Origin: Polyangium fumosum
GTDB taxonomy: Bacteria > Myxococcota_A > Polyangia > Polyangiales > Polyangiaceae
Assembly (NCBI RefSeq): GCF_005144585.1
Contig: NZ_SSMQ01000013.1
Location: 1 to 64,000, forward strand
DNA length: 64,000 bases
Reading direction: 5' to 3'
This document shows, in pieces, positions 17,841 through 26,485 of this stretch (the first letter of the stretch is position 1; every line of letters begins with the position of its first letter). The notes beneath the pieces were generated by a model. The model was not told where the DNA came from. It ran no database searches and saw only the letters and a list, made by a program, of their open reading frames with translations. A program made the position numbers and the translations under genes.

Positions 17841-19145
17841 TCAGCGCTTCTTCGTCGCCCGCGGCTTCGTCGTGCGGGCCTTCGTCGTCGTCGCCGGCAG
17901 CGCGCGCTTCTTCGTCGTCGCCTTCGTCGCCTTCTTGCGCGTGCCTTCTTCCGTCGTGGCGGACTTCGTCGCGCGTTTCGTCGTCGCGCGCTTCTTCGTC
18001 GTCGTTCGCGCAGCCGACGCACGCGTGGTCGCAGACGTCCGCGAGCTCGCCCGAGGCGAGCGCTTCGTCGTGGTCCGCGCGCGCGCAGGCTTCGGCTCCG
18101 GCTCGGAGGGCACGGCCTCCTCCTCGGCTGCCTCCTCGAGGGGGAGCACCGCGCCATTGCCATTGGCGTGACGCGGAGGCTCGGGCGCCTCAGGCCTCAC
18201 CGCGGGTTTTCCGCGCGGCTGCGCGCGGGCTGGCTCGGCGGGCGCAGGCGCGGGCGCCGCGGGCAGGGACGTGATGAGCGGCGCGCCCGCGTCCGCGAGC
18301 AAGGCGTCCACCTCGGCGGCGAAGGCCGCGACGTGCATGTCGACGTCGCGCGCATCCAGCTCCGAGAGCGGCGTGTAGACGACACGCACCCTGCGCCCGT
18401 CCGGGATCTCCCACGAAGCCGTGTTGCCCGTGCGGCGGAGCGTGCGCGTGGCCGCACGATCGATGAAGCGCATGAGCCGCGCGCGCTCCGAGGGGCTGAC
18501 CTCACGCGTGAGCGGCGCCGTCCGTTCGAGCGTCGGCAGCTCCACCGCGCCTTGCTCGACGAGCGCGCAGAGCTCGTCCGCGACCGCTTCCTCGAGCTCC
18601 AGGTGCAGATCCGGATCGGCCGGCGGCTCGGGCACGAAGACAGCTTCGCGCGTGGCGGGATCGTAGCTGTCGAGCCGCGCGCCTGCGATGAGCCCCGCGC
18701 GCTCGAGCGCCACCACGAGCGAGTCCGCCCGCGCGCGTTTGCCCGCGGTGGCCGCGACGTACCCGAGCAGATCGAGCTCGACACGCACGACCGCTTCGTC
18801 CTGCGAGGCGCTCGCCTCGTCGAGCGCGATGCGCGCCGCGTCGAGCACCTCGCGCTCGACGACGCTGCGATCCGCGAAGACATCTTCGAGGTGCTCGGAC
18901 GCGAGCAGCGCCTGCGCGACGCGGCCCGTGAGCCGCGAGAGCGCCTCGCGCGTGGCAGGATCGTCGGCGGGCGTCGGCACGCGTAGCGCACGCTCGGCGA
19001 GCGGCTCGACGTAGCCGGACATGGCATCGTCCACGGCGCGGACGAGCGCGGCCGTCCCGCCTTTGACGACGAGGATCCGGCCTCGACCCTTGAGACCCTC
19101 GACGATGCGGGAAGCGAGCCTCCGGGAGAGGTTGAGCGCGTTCAC
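17841..19145 (-). CDS. Conserved hypothetical protein with histone H1-like Lys/Thr tail
   Basis: 434 residues. The first 290 or so form a largely helical acidic domain (LVVKGGTAALVRAVDDAM, ALLASEHLEDVFADRS) that I cannot assign. After a Pro/Ala linker the last 100 residues are a basic low-complexity tail of TTKKR, ATTKRAT and KKATKATTKK motifs. This resembles the C-terminal tails of eukaryotic H1 and bacterial AlgP/HctB-like DNA-binding proteins, so the tail probably binds nucleic acid. Alternate codons keep the DNA from being an exact repeat. It stands alone on this strand. Confidence 0.75.
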   Translation of the reverse strand: MNALNLSRRLASRIVEGLKGRGRILVVKGGTAALVRAVDDAMSGYVEPLAERALRVPTPADDPATREALSRLTGRVAQALLASEHLEDVFADRSVVEREVLDAARIALDEASASQDEAVVRVELDLLGYVAATAGKRARADSLVVALERAGLIAGARLDSYDPATREAVFVPEPPADPDLHLELEEAVADELCALVEQGAVELPTLERTAPLTREVSPSERARLMRFIDRAATRTLRRTGNTASWEIPDGRRVRVVYTPLSELDARDVDMHVAAFAAEVDALLADAGAPLITSLPAAPAPAPAEPARAQPRGKPAVRPEAPEPPRHANGNGAVLPLEEAAEEEAVPSEPEPKPARARTTTKRSPRASSRTSATTRASAARTTTKKRATTKRATKSATTEEGTRKKATKATTKKRALPATTTKARTTKPRATKKR

Positions 19146-19273
19146 GAAGCGTGAAGCTTACACGCTTTGGCGCACATGGGCCGCCGTTTCGAGGACGAAA
19201 CGTGCGCGCAACGAGAGGAGAAGGGATCGAGAGGAGGGGACGCGACGAACGTCCGCGCAGAGCGGGAGACGTC

Positions 19274-19486
19274 CTAGTCGGCCTCGACGAGCTTGACGAC
19301 CACGTCGCCGATCCGAGCAGGCACGCGGGCCTTCGCCTCGGCGAGCGTTCCAGGGCGAACGCTCACGCGCACGACGAACCCAATGCCGTCTTCACGCTCG
19401 ACGCCGACGCCGGCGCAGAAGGGCTCTGCGCCGATGTCGTTCTTCAGTTGTTCCTTCGCGCGGCGCGCGGAGCCGACGTCGCTCAT
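19274..19486 (-). CDS. Small conserved hypothetical protein
   Basis: 70 residues. The start ATG at 19484-19486 lies four bases after the stop of the FxLYD membrane-protein gene at 19491, indicating one operon. The compact fold has a strand-rich centre (AGVGVEREDGIGFVVRVSV), then PARIGDVVVKLVEAD. This resembles short proteins that give a conserved RVNL-type strand followed by a valine-rich C-terminus in many bacteria, function unknown. No signal or metal motif. Confidence 0.65.
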   Translation of the reverse strand: MSDVGSARRAKEQLKNDIGAEPFCAGVGVEREDGIGFVVRVSVRPGTLAEAKARVPARIGDVVVKLVEAD

Positions 19487-19490
19487 CGGA

Positions 19491-20732
19491 TCACTCGCTG
19501 TAGCCGACGGCGAGGACGCGGAAGGTGTCGGGCGGAGCGGCGACGTTGTAGATCTTCGCCGTGAAGATGCCGCCCGAGTTCGAGTCGAGATCGTTGCCGG
19601 CGACGAGGGCCTGATCCGCGCCGCAGATCTTGCCCTCCTTGTCGTAGAGCGAGACGAGCGCCCACACGCTCTTCGCCTTGAACGCGCTCTCGTTCGTGAT
19701 CTTGCCCTCGACCTGGTGAGGGTTGAAGCCCTTCTTGGCCGTGAACTTGGTGTCCGAGATCTTGAGCTTCGCCGCCTTGCCCGTGAAGAGCGGGCGCATC
19801 GGGTTCGCCTCGGTCTTGTACGACGCCCACTTCGTCGTCTTGTAGAGCGAGAACGTGCAGGGGACCTTCTCGCCCGGCGCGAGCTCGCGGATGAGGCTCG
19901 AGCAGGTGCCGCTGTCGATCGCCGTGTTCCCGTCGTCGAAGAACGTCACCTTGATGTTCGGGAAGCCGAGCGGATCCTTGCCCGTGTTGTGAATCTCGCC
20001 CACGAAGTGGATCGTGCTGCCGTACTCGGCCTTGTAGTGGCGAAGGTCCTTGAGCTCGGCCTTGAGATCACCCGCCTTCGGGGGCTTCGCGAGGTCGCCG
20101 AGATCGCCGAGCTTCGGGCCGTCCGGGTTCGCCGAATCGAGCGGGATCGCCGCGATCGCCTCGGACGTCTTCTTGGCCGCGTACCAGAAGAAGCCGACGA
20201 CGCCGATGATGGTGACGAGGAGGAGGCCGCCGCAGCCAAGGCCGATGATGAGGCCCATGTTCGGGCCCTTCTTCTGCTGCGGGAGAATGGGCCCGCCCAT
20301 CGGAGGGCCACCCATCGGAGGGCCGCCCATCGGAGGGCCGCCGAAGCCGCCGCCGGGAGGAGGGCCATAACCGCCGCCGGGAGGAGGACCATAACCGCCG
20401 CCGGGAGGCGCGCCGCCAGGAGGCCCACCGGGAGGACCGCCGAAGCCGCCGCCGCCGGGAGGACCGCCAGGGGGGCCGCCAAAGCCACCGCCGCCGGGAG
20501 GCCCGCCGGGAGGACCGCCAAAGCCACCGCCGCCAGGAGGACCGCCGCCGGGAGGCCCGCCGTAGCCGCCACCGCCGGGAGGGGGACCGTAACCGCCGGG
20601 CGGGCCACCACCGCCGAAGCCGCCAGGCGGACCGCCGCCGCCAAAGTTGTCACCTCCCGAAGGCGGTGCCCCGCCCGGGGGTGGTGCAGGCGGCGGCAAT
20701 CCGCCCCCACCGGGTCCAAATCCATTTGCCAT
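19491..20732 (-). CDS. Gly/Pro-rich single-pass membrane protein with FxLYD domain
   Basis: 413 residues from the ATG at 20730-20732 (another in-frame ATG at 20762 would add ten residues). The first 170 residues are a low-complexity PPGG/FGGPPGG region. Then come KKGPNMG and a transmembrane helix (LIIGLGCGGLLLVTIIGVVGFF). The C-terminal extracytoplasmic domain contains HFVGEIHNTGKDPLGFPNIKV, ELAPGEKVPCTFSLY and VEGKITNESAFKAKSV, which are FxLYD-type beta-sandwich strands in two copies. Such proteins are common in predatory delta-proteobacteria, role unknown. The Gly/Pro region may be a flexible cytoplasmic docking segment. The small gene at 19274 follows in the same operon. Confidence 0.8.
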   Translation of the reverse strand: MANGFGPGGGGLPPPAPPPGGAPPSGGDNFGGGGPPGGFGGGGPPGGYGPPPGGGGYGGPPGGGPPGGGGFGGPPGGPPGGGGFGGPPGGPPGGGGFGGPPGGPPGGAPPGGGYGPPPGGGYGPPPGGGFGGPPMGGPPMGGPPMGGPILPQQKKGPNMGLIIGLGCGGLLLVTIIGVVGFFWYAAKKTSEAIAAIPLDSANPDGPKLGDLGDLAKPPKAGDLKAELKDLRHYKAEYGSTIHFVGEIHNTGKDPLGFPNIKVTFFDDGNTAIDSGTCSSLIRELAPGEKVPCTFSLYKTTKWASYKTEANPMRPLFTGKAAKLKISDTKFTAKKGFNPHQVEGKITNESAFKAKSVWALVSLYDKEGKICGADQALVAGNDLDSNSGGIFTAKIYNVAAPPDTFRVLAVGYSE

Positions 20733-20866
20733 GCGCGGCTCGCCCGTCGTGTTCTCGATCATGGCGACGGAGTATGCCGCAAAATGGGGAAGGACGGGCA
20801 AACGGATCCAGACGAGACGAACAGGATCCGTCGGCCGGGGCTGCGCGGCTGCTACGATGGGCCCTC

Positions 20867-21274
20867 ATGACGACCGAGGCGTGTTCGACGATCCGCACAA
20901 TCCTTGCGATTTCCATGATCTTCGTGTTCGCCGGGGGAGGCGCGCTCGGCTGCGGAGGGGCCGCCGAGGGCGGGGCCGGCCCCGAGACAGCAGGCCAAAC
21001 AGCCCCGAAGGTCGAGGAGCCAGAGCAAGCCGAGGAGGTCGTGGAGGACTCGGGGACGCTGGACATTCTCTCCGACCCCCCGCAAGACGTGCTGCTCGAC
21101 GGCAAGCCCATCGGAAAGACGCCGCTCACGAACCACCGCGTGAAGATGGGCCCCCACGACGTGACGTTCCTCGATCCAGCCGAAGGCGATCGCACGATGA
21201 GCGTCAACGTGTCGCCAGGTGATCACCAGACGGTGAAGCTCGATCACCCGCCGAAGATCCGCGAGCAGAAGTAA
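20867..21274 (+). CDS. PEGA-domain lipoprotein
   Basis: 135 residues. The ATG at 20867 opens a signal with lipobox GGGALGC. An acidic linker (EEPEQAEEVVEDSG) leads to one PEGA-like beta domain: TLDILSDPPQDVLLDGKPIGKTPLTN, of which the diagnostic parts are SDPP, VLLDGKPIGKTPL and a terminal VSPGDHQTVKL. PEGA domains occur on surface and envelope proteins, often next to kinases. It is divergent from the FxLYD gene and convergent with the MerR-TPR gene across palindromic element B. Confidence 0.85.
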   Translation: MTTEACSTIRTILAISMIFVFAGGGALGCGGAAEGGAGPETAGQTAPKVEEPEQAEEVVEDSGTLDILSDPPQDVLLDGKPIGKTPLTNHRVKMGPHDVTFLDPAEGDRTMSVNVSPGDHQTVKLDHPPKIREQK

Positions 21275-21287
21275 AGCTGATGCAGCG

Positions 21288-21394
21288 CGGCGCCGGGGCT
21301 TCACCCCGGGCCCGACCAGGGGTTGTCCACCCCTGGACCCGGACCAGGGCCAGCCCTGGACCGCAGGTGCATCGACCGCGGTGCGGTCGATGCA
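21288..21394. repeat. Composite palindromic element, copy B (single module)
   Basis: Ordered hairpins CCGGGGC/CCCCGGG, CCAGGGG/CCCCTGG, CCAGGGC/GCCCTGG and a perfect 12-bp terminal stem, TGCATCGACCGC/GCGGTCGATGCA (21368-21394, loop GGT). The terminal arms differ entirely from those of the other copies but pair perfectly. The element lies between the convergent genes ending at 21274 and 21410. Confidence 0.85.
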
Positions 21395-21409
21395 AGAGAG
21401 GGGGAGATT

Positions 21410-22432
21410 TTAGAGGTGCCTGCGCGCGATCTCGGCCCACGTGCCCGTGGGTTCGATCTCGAGGTACTTGCGCCAGCAAGGCCGCGCCTTCGCGCTCTCG
21501 CCGACCTGCTCGTACGCCATCGCGAGGTTGAAGTACGCATCGGCGAAGCGCGGATCACTCTCGATCGCGCCGCGGAAAAACTCGACCGCCGCGCCCGCGT
21601 GGCCCCGCTCGAGCATGACGTAGCCGAGGTTGTACTGCGCCTCGGGTTGCTTGCGATCGATCTCGAGCGCGCGTCGATAAAGCGACTCGGCCTGCACCTC
21701 GTCGCCGCGGCGAAAGCAGATGTTGCCGAGGTTCGTGTACGCGATGGCGAGCCACGGATCGATTTCGAGCGCGCGACGGTAAAGCTCCTCGGCCTCGGAC
21801 ATCGTCTGCGGGTTCTCGTCGAGCTGGCTTGCGCGCACGTAAATCTCGTACGCAGTCTTCGCGCGATCCCGGCCGACCATGGGGCGCAGGACGCGCACGA
21901 CGTCGTCGCGCAGCGACTTCACGTCGAAGTCGAGCACCATCTGCCCCGTGAGCGGTTCGAACGTGCCCGCCGCGCTCTTCACGACGACACGTTGCCCATC
22001 GGAGACGATGCGCAGCTCGGCGAGCGGACGCGTGACCTTGGGGAGCGCGCCGCGGATGTTCTCGACCGCGCGCGCAACATCGCGGAGGCGCACCTTGCGC
22101 GCGAGCAGATCCCGCGCAGCCCGGAGCGCAATCACGTCGGAGAACGTGTACGCGCGGCGGCCCTTGCGACGGCCACTCGGCGAGACGATCCCCGCGCGAT
22201 CGAGCGATCGCAGCCGGCCCGCAGAGATGCCGAGGAGGCGAGACACCTCGGCCCCGGTGAACATGTCGCTCACGGGCTCGCGCGTCTGCGGGACGGGCAG
22301 CTCCGCGGGCAAACGCGCCGGGTCGGGATCGGGCAGGCGCTTCGGAGGCTCGGCCACGCGTCCACCGCCCGGCCCGAAGATCACGTGGATGACCTTGTTG
22401 GCGTCGGGGTCGCGGCGTTCTTTGTTGTTCAT
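21410..22432 (-). CDS. MerR-type DNA-binding protein with C-terminal TPR repeats
   Basis: 340 residues. A MerR-like helix-turn-helix at about residues 57-125 (FTGAEVSRLLGISAGRLRSLDR, then GRRAYTFSDVIALRAAR) is followed by a roughly 90-residue linker domain and at least three TPR units (AEELYRRALEIDPWLAIAYTNLGN and similar, ending NLAMAYEQVGESAKA). MerR proteins usually carry a small-molecule domain at this place; here TPRs suggest control by protein contact. The combination is recurrent in myxobacteria. No divergent target gene is evident. Confidence 0.85.
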   Translation of the reverse strand: MNNKERRDPDANKVIHVIFGPGGGRVAEPPKRLPDPDPARLPAELPVPQTREPVSDMFTGAEVSRLLGISAGRLRSLDRAGIVSPSGRRKGRRAYTFSDVIALRAARDLLARKVRLRDVARAVENIRGALPKVTRPLAELRIVSDGQRVVVKSAAGTFEPLTGQMVLDFDVKSLRDDVVRVLRPMVGRDRAKTAYEIYVRASQLDENPQTMSEAEELYRRALEIDPWLAIAYTNLGNICFRRGDEVQAESLYRRALEIDRKQPEAQYNLGYVMLERGHAGAAVEFFRGAIESDPRFADAYFNLAMAYEQVGESAKARPCWRKYLEIEPTGTWAEIARRHL

Positions 22433-22468
22433 GGCGTAGGGCAGGAGCGAGGGGCGAGGGGCGCGAGT

Positions 22469-22924
22469 TTAGCGCGATGCGCCGCTCGCGGCGGAGGCAT
22501 GTACGACGGCGACGACGTCCACCAGCACGACGACACCCGCAGCGGACGCGCGTACGTCGATCTCGGCGCGCACAGGTCCGAGCTCCCCCTGCACACGTGT
22601 ACACGCCTCCCTGCGCGCGATGCGGAGCACGCGGAGCTTGAGGTGCGGGTCACACGCGAGGAGCGCGGCCATGGACGCGAGATCGGGATCGGGCAGCGTG
22701 CCACCCCGAGAGCGCGCGAGCAAAAGCACGCTCGTCGAGCCGTAGTAGACGACGCCGTCTCCTTCGGTCTGGGGCATGCCCTCGCTCACGATGTCCGCGC
22801 CTTCGACCATGGCACGGACGAGGCCGTCCTCCGCGGCGACGAGATCGAGCTGTCGACGCCGGACAAGAGGCCCCGGGCCTGCCTTGACGAGGCCGGGACG
22901 CGTGCGCGGTGGGCTCTTTGCCAT
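22469..22924 (-). CDS. Conserved hypothetical protein
   Basis: 151 residues from the ATG at 22922-22924 (MAKSPPRTRPGLVK); the frame extends to 23227 but its upstream part lies opposite the next gene's promoter and looks non-coding. The core is strand-rich (GDGVVYYGSTSVLLLARSR) with Cys and Arg residues and a Val-rich C-terminus. No signal peptide. It reads leftward 36 bases ahead of the MerR-TPR gene, probably in the same transcript. Family unknown. Confidence 0.6.
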   Translation of the reverse strand: MAKSPPRTRPGLVKAGPGPLVRRRQLDLVAAEDGLVRAMVEGADIVSEGMPQTEGDGVVYYGSTSVLLLARSRGGTLPDPDLASMAALLACDPHLKLRVLRIARREACTRVQGELGPVRAEIDVRASAAGVVVLVDVVAVVHASAASGASR

Positions 22925-23098
22925 CGGCGACGGATCGTAGAGATCACGCGCGCCGAGATCGAAAAACCGGCACGATCGCGAGGGAACTTGCGCGCGGGGG
23001 CGCTTCCGTGCATCGGCGATTTCGTGCGACTGCCCGCACGAACTTGGCCCGCGGTCGTGGGGTCTGCGAGGGTCGCGCGTGGGAGGAGCGAAACCGAG

Positions 23099-23422
23099 AT
23101 GGGACACCCTGGCGTCGAGCGTCGGAAGCACTGCGTCTACGTCACCCGCAACACGGAGTACCACATGCGCGACGGGGTCTGCGTCGCGGTGCGGGACCGT
23201 CGGACGGGGAAGTTCGTCCCCGCGCACATCGCGGTGTCGTTGAAGCTCGAAGGGGGCGTGCGCTTGTTCCCGAACGGCGCAGTGATCCCGCGCATCGACA
23301 AACCCGGCGTGGGAGACGCGATCTGGTTCGCCACGGCCACCGACGCGAGCCGGCAGCTCGTGACGAGCCGGATCGAGGCGATCGAGCGTCCGTCGAAGGA
23401 CATCGTCGCCTCGTACGCGTGA
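23099..23422 (+). CDS. Conserved hypothetical protein
   Basis: 107 residues from the ATG at 23099. Begins GHPGVERRKHCVYVTRNTEYH, continues with DGVCVAVRDRRTGKFVPAH and ends with VTSRIEAIERP. It has the look of a small beta-barrel or PilZ-like module with basic residues. Similar short proteins occur in myxobacterial genomes, but I cannot assign a function. Divergent from the gene at 22924. Confidence 0.65.
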   Translation: MGHPGVERRKHCVYVTRNTEYHMRDGVCVAVRDRRTGKFVPAHIAVSLKLEGGVRLFPNGAVIPRIDKPGVGDAIWFATATDASRQLVTSRIEAIERPSKDIVASYA

Positions 23423-23536
23423 CTCGACGCTCGTTCACGAGCGGCGAGGGGAGATCGCGAAGCGAGCTCCCTCGGGGGGTGAACGGGACGAGCTTTGCTC
23501 GGCCCGAGAGGGGGACGCCTCGCGTCCCCCTCGGGA

Positions 23537-24703
23537 CTAACCGATGTTGCAGAAGTGTTCGTAGTCGATGTAGCTCGTGATCGTCGGATCGGCGCCGCAG
23601 ACGGGGCAGGTCTTGTCCTTGCGGAGCTTGAGCTCACCGAACTTCATGCGGAGGGAGTCGTAGGTGAGCAGGCGGCCGACGAGGGGGTTGCCCTGGCCGA
23701 GCACGAGCTTGATCGCCTCGGTCGCCTGGACCGTGCCGACGAGGCCCGGCAGGACGCCTAGAACGCCAGCCTCCTGGCAGCTCGGCGCGAGGTGCGGCGG
23801 CGGCGGCTCGGGGTAGAGGCAACGGTAGCAAGGGCCGCCGGCCGCGGGGTGGAAGGTCGTGACCTGACCCTCGAAGCGGAAGATCGAGCCGTGCACGACG
23901 GGCTTCTTCATCCACACGGAGGCGTCGTTCACGAGGTACCGCGTGGGGAAGTTGTCGCAGCCGTCCACGATGATGTCGAAGTCGCGGAAGATGCGCTCGA
24001 CGTTGTCGCTCGTGAGCCGCTCCTCGAACTTCACGACCTTCACGTCGGGGTTCAGATCACGGATCATCTTCTCGCCGCTTTCGACCTTGGGCATGCCGAC
24101 GCGCGAGGTGGCGTGCATGATCTGGCGCTGGAGGTTCGAGGCGTCGACGACGTCGGCGTCGACGAGGCCGATCGTGCCGACGCCGGCCGCGGCGAGGTAG
24201 AGCGCAGCGGGGCTGCCGAGGCCACCCGCGCCAAGGAGCAGGATCTTCGAGGCGAGGAGCTTCGCCTGCCCCGCCTCGCCGACCTCGGGCAGGAGCAGGT
24301 GGCGCGAGTACCGATCGCGCTGCGCGTCCGAGAGCTGGGGCGGGGTCTCCATCGGATACCCGAGATCCTTCCAGCGCACGAAGCCGGGGTTCGCGCTCTC
24401 GACGCGCGTGTAGCCGAGGTCGAGGAGCGTCTTGGCGGCGAGCGCCGAGCGCGTGCCGCCCGCGCAGTAGAGGACCACGGGCGCGTTCTTGTCCGGGACC
24501 TTCTGCTCGATTTGCATTTCGAGGAAGCCACGCGGGACGCTGAGCGCGCCCGGGATGTAGCCGGCGCGGTTCTCGTCTTTCTCGCGCACGTCGACGAGCA
24601 CCATGGGCTCGCGCGCTTCGAGGCGGCGCTTGATCTCCTCCAGAGTCACGGTCGAGATGGTCTTGCGGACCTCGGCGATCAGATCGGTGTAGGTCGTCGG
24701 CAT
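23537..24703 (-). CDS. moeB: MoeB/ThiF-type sulfur-carrier adenylyltransferase with N-terminal rhodanese
   Basis: 388 residues. Residues 20-115 form a rhodanese domain with active Cys80 in LYCAGGTRS. Residues 130-388 are a ThiF/MoeB E1-like domain: GAGGLGSPAALYLAAAGVG nucleotide loop, DADVVDASNLQRQ, the CYRC and CPVC zinc pairs, and the PGLVGTVQATEAIK region. The enzyme adenylates the C-terminal Gly of a ubiquitin-like sulfur carrier (MoaD, ThiS or CysO), and the rhodanese part delivers persulfide sulfur. In MoeZ and MOCS3 the rhodanese is C-terminal; here it is first. No carrier-protein gene is adjacent. Confidence 0.92.
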   Translation of the reverse strand: MPTTYTDLIAEVRKTISTVTLEEIKRRLEAREPMVLVDVREKDENRAGYIPGALSVPRGFLEMQIEQKVPDKNAPVVLYCAGGTRSALAAKTLLDLGYTRVESANPGFVRWKDLGYPMETPPQLSDAQRDRYSRHLLLPEVGEAGQAKLLASKILLLGAGGLGSPAALYLAAAGVGTIGLVDADVVDASNLQRQIMHATSRVGMPKVESGEKMIRDLNPDVKVVKFEERLTSDNVERIFRDFDIIVDGCDNFPTRYLVNDASVWMKKPVVHGSIFRFEGQVTTFHPAAGGPCYRCLYPEPPPPHLAPSCQEAGVLGVLPGLVGTVQATEAIKLVLGQGNPLVGRLLTYDSLRMKFGELKLRKDKTCPVCGADPTITSYIDYEHFCNIG

Positions 24704-24801
24704 GCGGGTCCTCGCTGGGCGGGGAGGGGTTCGTCGTTCGGAGACAACGTGCCGTCAAGGGTGGCCCGTGGAGCCGCCCTCGGCACGTGGCGGGTCCTTG
24801 C

Positions 24802-26382
24802 TCACTTGGGCGCGGGCAGGTCCTCGGGGCGCGCGCGCAGGCCGGGCAGGACCTCGTCCTTGCGCAAGCCGCCCTCGCACACGAGCTTCACCGTGCGCTG
24901 ATCGGGCAGGACCTCTTCGAGCGTGACGATCTGCGTCTTCGCCTGGCAGAACGCGACGAGCTTCGCGCCCGGCAGGAGGCGGCCGATGCGCAACGTGCCG
25001 CGCTTGACGACCATCTCCTTGTCGTCGGCGAGGCGCTTGACCGTGACGTCCTGCCCCTTCACGGCCGAGACCGTGCCGAGCTCGAGGTTCGCCTCGCCCG
25101 GGCGGAGCGGCGCCCAGACACGCGTGCCGACGAGCTGATCGTCCGGCGGGATCCAGTCGGTCGTGTTCTTCGCGGCGAGCCGCGCGAGCGGCGCCCAGCC
25201 GACGGCGCGCTCGAGCTGCACGTCGAGCGAGGCGTTCGCCGGATCGACGTCCGTGACGAGCGCGAGGTCCTTCGTTTGTCCGAGGACCCACACCTCGGTC
25301 GCGGGCGCGAGGTCGCGCTTCGAGGGCGCGTCGCTCTTCGCCGCGGGCAGGACCGCGATCTTGCCGTGCGCCCAGCGCTTCTCGGCCTTCTTGGCGGGCT
25401 TCATCTTCACGCGCTGGGCCTCGACCCAGACCGCGAGCGCCTGGCGCTTCTTCGCCACGACCTCCGGCGCCGCCTTGTCCTTGGCGACGGGCGCCCCGTC
25501 TGGGCCCACGATCTCCCAGCGCACGAGCTTGATGAGCCGATCGACCTCTTCGAGCGATTTCGGCGCCTCGCGGCCCTGGCCCACGGACCGCGCCGAAAGG
25601 CCCGCGATCTCGGGCGTGATCGCCGCGCGCACCACGCCGAGCAGGCCCTTGGCGCCTTCGTCGCTGATGTCGCCGCTCTTCTGCGCCTCGTCGATCTTCG
25701 CGAGCGCGTCGGCCCAGTGCTTGGCCTTGAGCGGCTCTTCGAGCGAGGCCTTCTTCGCCTCGAAGATCGTGGTGTCGACCTCGGTCACGAGCTTCTTCTG
25801 CGCGGCGCCGCCGAGCACCGTCTTCGTGTCCTCCGCGCCGACGAGCGCGCGCGCGGCGGCGAACTTGCCCGCCGTCGTGGCCTCGTCGATCCGACCTTGC
25901 ACGCACGCGAGGGCCTGCGCGCCGATGAGCCGTCGCAGCTCGCGCACGAAGACCTCGCTCTCCAGATCCCGCATCGGGCCCGCGATCTCGCCGAACGCGC
26001 CCTTGCAGTCGCCGTCCTTGAGCGACGCCTCGATCTCGTTCGCCCAGAGCTTGGCGTGGCGCTTGTCGACCCTCTCGAGCTGCTCGGCGATCTGGAAGCT
26101 CAGCGACTCGACGTTGAGGTCCTTCGCCTGGCCGAGGAGCTTGCGCGCCTCGTCGAAGTCCTTCGCGTTGTAGGCCTCGTCGGCCTTCTCCATGAGCTTC
26201 TTGGCGTTTTCGATCTTGGCCTTCTCGGCGCGCTCTTCCGCGCTCTCCGGCGGCTTCGCGGGCGCCGGCGGCGGGCCGCACGCGACGAAGGTCGCGGCGA
26301 GGGAGGCCGCGGCCGCGAAGCGCGCGAGGATCGTCGCGACGCGCTGCGTGGTGCTCGGGAGGGAACGGACGCTCTTTCGCAT
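24802..26382 (-). CDS. Lipoprotein with long helical domain
   Basis: 526 residues. The ATG at 26380-26382 precedes a signal with lipobox TFVAC (an in-frame start at 26400 is possible). After a Pro-rich linker there is a TPR-like helical region (KADEAYNAKDFDEARKLLGQAKDL, AKHWADALAKIDEAQ), and the C-terminal third contains repeated SH3/KOW-like strands (VGTRVWAPLRPGEANLELGTVS, VKRLADDKEMVVKRGTLR). Probably a periplasmic or outer-membrane scaffold. Function unknown. Divergent from the cobalamin adenosyltransferase gene. Confidence 0.75.
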   Translation of the reverse strand: MRKSVRSLPSTTQRVATILARFAAAASLAATFVACGPPPAPAKPPESAEERAEKAKIENAKKLMEKADEAYNAKDFDEARKLLGQAKDLNVESLSFQIAEQLERVDKRHAKLWANEIEASLKDGDCKGAFGEIAGPMRDLESEVFVRELRRLIGAQALACVQGRIDEATTAGKFAAARALVGAEDTKTVLGGAAQKKLVTEVDTTIFEAKKASLEEPLKAKHWADALAKIDEAQKSGDISDEGAKGLLGVVRAAITPEIAGLSARSVGQGREAPKSLEEVDRLIKLVRWEIVGPDGAPVAKDKAAPEVVAKKRQALAVWVEAQRVKMKPAKKAEKRWAHGKIAVLPAAKSDAPSKRDLAPATEVWVLGQTKDLALVTDVDPANASLDVQLERAVGWAPLARLAAKNTTDWIPPDDQLVGTRVWAPLRPGEANLELGTVSAVKGQDVTVKRLADDKEMVVKRGTLRIGRLLPGAKLVAFCQAKTQIVTLEEVLPDQRTVKLVCEGGLRKDEVLPGLRARPEDLPAPK

Positions 26383-26485
26383 GACGCGGGACTCTCCCAT
26401 CCCACATCCTCGATCGTCAACTCGCGCGAGCGCCGAACCCTCTCGGCTTGACCGGCCTGCCCCGGCGTCCTACGACGGCCAGGCC

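Noticed and set aside
23792-24901. A long + strand frame opposite the MoeB gene
   Set aside because: A high-GC shadow: Arg/Glu/Val-rich with no domain.
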